A stretch of 64,000 nt of DNA from Micromonospora sp. Llam0 (GTDB taxonomy: Bacteria; Actinomycetota; Actinomycetes; Mycobacteriales; Micromonosporaceae), in the NCBI RefSeq assembly GCF_003751085.1, contig NZ_RJJY01000001.1, positions 4,092,001 through 4,156,000 on the forward strand, in the 5' to 3' direction. Below, in pieces: positions 63,363 to 64,000 of the stretch. Made by a program: the position numbers and the translations under genes. How positions within the stretch are numbered: the first letter of the stretch is position 1; each line of letters begins with the position of its first letter. Below the pieces are notes generated by a model that was not told the DNA's origin, did not search any database, and saw only the letters and a list, made by a program, of their open reading frames with translations.

Positions 63363-64000
63363 TCAGGGACGGGTCCGGCGACGGGTGCCCCCGCTGCGGC
63401 GGACCCGTCGCCGACCGCCGGCGGCGTGGTCGGCCGCCGACGCGTCCCGGTCATCGTCGTCATCGGCGAGATCGGGATCGTCCGCCCCGGCCAGACGGAC
63501 CGGTGCCGCGCCGTTGCCGGTCTCGACCACCGGATCCACCTCGTAGCGGGACAGGTCGTAGCCCATCGTCTCGTCCTCGTCCTCCGCGGCCGGATCGACC
63601 AGCGGTTGCGCTGCCGCGACGGGGACCCTGATCACGCCGGTGGTGGTCGGGGCAGGCTCAGGCTCAGCCTCGGCTTCGGCTTCGGCAACACCGGCGACCA
63701 CCATCAGGTCGGCCGGCTCATCCGGCTGGTCCACCCCGATCACAGCCGTGACGTCGGGTGTGTCCGGGACGTCAGGCGCAGCGGTGACATCAGGCGCCGG
63801 GGAGGTGTCGTCCGCCGGTTGGTTGGCCTTGCGACCCCGGCGGCGGCTGCCGCCGGCCGTCGCACCACCCGTACCGCTGGTACCACCACCGCTGGCCGGA
63901 GCTGCGGCGACCGTCTTCGCCCGGTCCCCGGCCCCGGTACCGCCCGACGAGCGCGGCTTCTCCGGCACCGGCTCGGTGTGGATGATCAGCCCGCGACCCT
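63363..64000 (-). CDS. rne: Ribonuclease E/G, C-terminal part
   Basis: 3' end only; the gene continues past 64000. The frame at the edge reads GRGLIIHTEPVPEKPRSSGG, the usual end of the catalytic part in actinobacterial RNase E, followed by about 200 disordered residues rich in Ala/Pro/Asp and Arg (GSRRRGRKANQ; AEAEAEAEPEP; DDDDDRDASAA; RRRVRRSGGTRRRTRP). Initiates mRNA decay and rRNA processing; the tail contacts partners or RNA. Same neighbour as in Mycobacterium. Confidence 0.85.
   Translation of the reverse strand, partial: GRGLIIHTEPVPEKPRSSGGTGAGDRAKTVAAAPASGGGTSGTGGATAGGSRRRGRKANQPADDTSPAPDVTAAPDVPDTPDVTAVIGVDQPDEPADLMVVAGVAEAEAEAEPEPAPTTTGVIRVPVAAAQPLVDPAAEDEDETMGYDLSRYEVDPVVETGNGAAPVRLAGADDPDLADDDDDRDASAADHAAGGRRRVRRSGGTRRRTRP

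Overview
The window is high-GC actinomycete chromosome, most likely from the Micromonosporaceae (Micromonospora or a close relative). Three things suggest this: the G+C-rich codon use with many GTG starts and GTGA/ATGA stop-start overlaps; family-typical proteins (DUF397, DUF6328, DUF4870 and XRE/TPR regulators); and a conserved gene order. On the minus strand, from right to left, it reads rne, rplU, rpmA, obgE, then nadD, rsfS, gpgP-like, degV, comEA, comEC, holA, then (with rpsT on plus) lepA, hemW, hrcA, dnaJ, rsmE, phoH, ybeY, CorC-like, deaminase-like, era, recO, uppS and, at the left end, the zinc genes and glyS. This is the backbone known from Mycobacterium and Streptomyces. No tRNA, rRNA, IS transposase or CRISPR array was found.

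Layout. 1-7.2 kb is a zinc-homeostasis block: an unusual glycyl-tRNA synthetase-like gene, znuACB behind a probable Zur box, an ArsR/SmtB regulator and Zur. 7.2-9.7 kb has a DUF6328 membrane protein and a permease/TIGR03943 pair. 9.8-12.8 kb is a TPP-riboswitch-controlled ECF transporter (ykoE-D-C type). 12.9-15.2 kb has a Tat-exported PHP metallohydrolase with an N-terminal octahistidine and a small partner. 15.2-21.9 kb is an accessory island with three parts: an XRE/TPR regulator facing a three-gene mini-operon whose last member is an unlisted 42-residue membrane/zinc-knuckle peptide; a GNAT gene; and a regulator cassette (PLD-like, frameshifted UTRA, GntR) followed by a second copy of a 278-nt repeat that also precedes it. 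21.9-25.5 kb is a FecCD-type ABC importer plus methyltransferase. 25.8-26.1 kb is a small protein with a five-fold pentapeptide repeat.

26.4-57.5 kb is the housekeeping backbone: DNA repair, ribosome and rRNA maturation, heat-shock control by HrcA/CIRCE, haem enzyme HemW, LepA, competence and NAD synthesis. It is interrupted by an enoyl-CoA hydratase, a lysozyme-like secreted protein and a solitary phytanoyl-CoA-type dioxygenase. 57.6-60.9 kb is a second small accessory stretch: an orphan DUF397 protein, a striking 20-bp inverted repeat with alternating purine/pyrimidine tracts, an oxidoreductase and a small XRE/membrane-protein pair with a well-formed promoter. 61-64 kb is obgE, rpmA, rplU and the 3' end of rne.

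The best candidates for something undescribed are: (i) the XRE/TPR locus with its mini-operon and a 19-bp palindrome that recurs upstream of the neighbouring GNAT gene; (ii) the repeat-flanked regulator cassette; (iii) the repeat-bearing small protein; (iv) the glycyl-tRNA synthetase with an altered motif 2 beside the zinc genes. All functional statements come from reading the sequence and from family knowledge; no searches were run.
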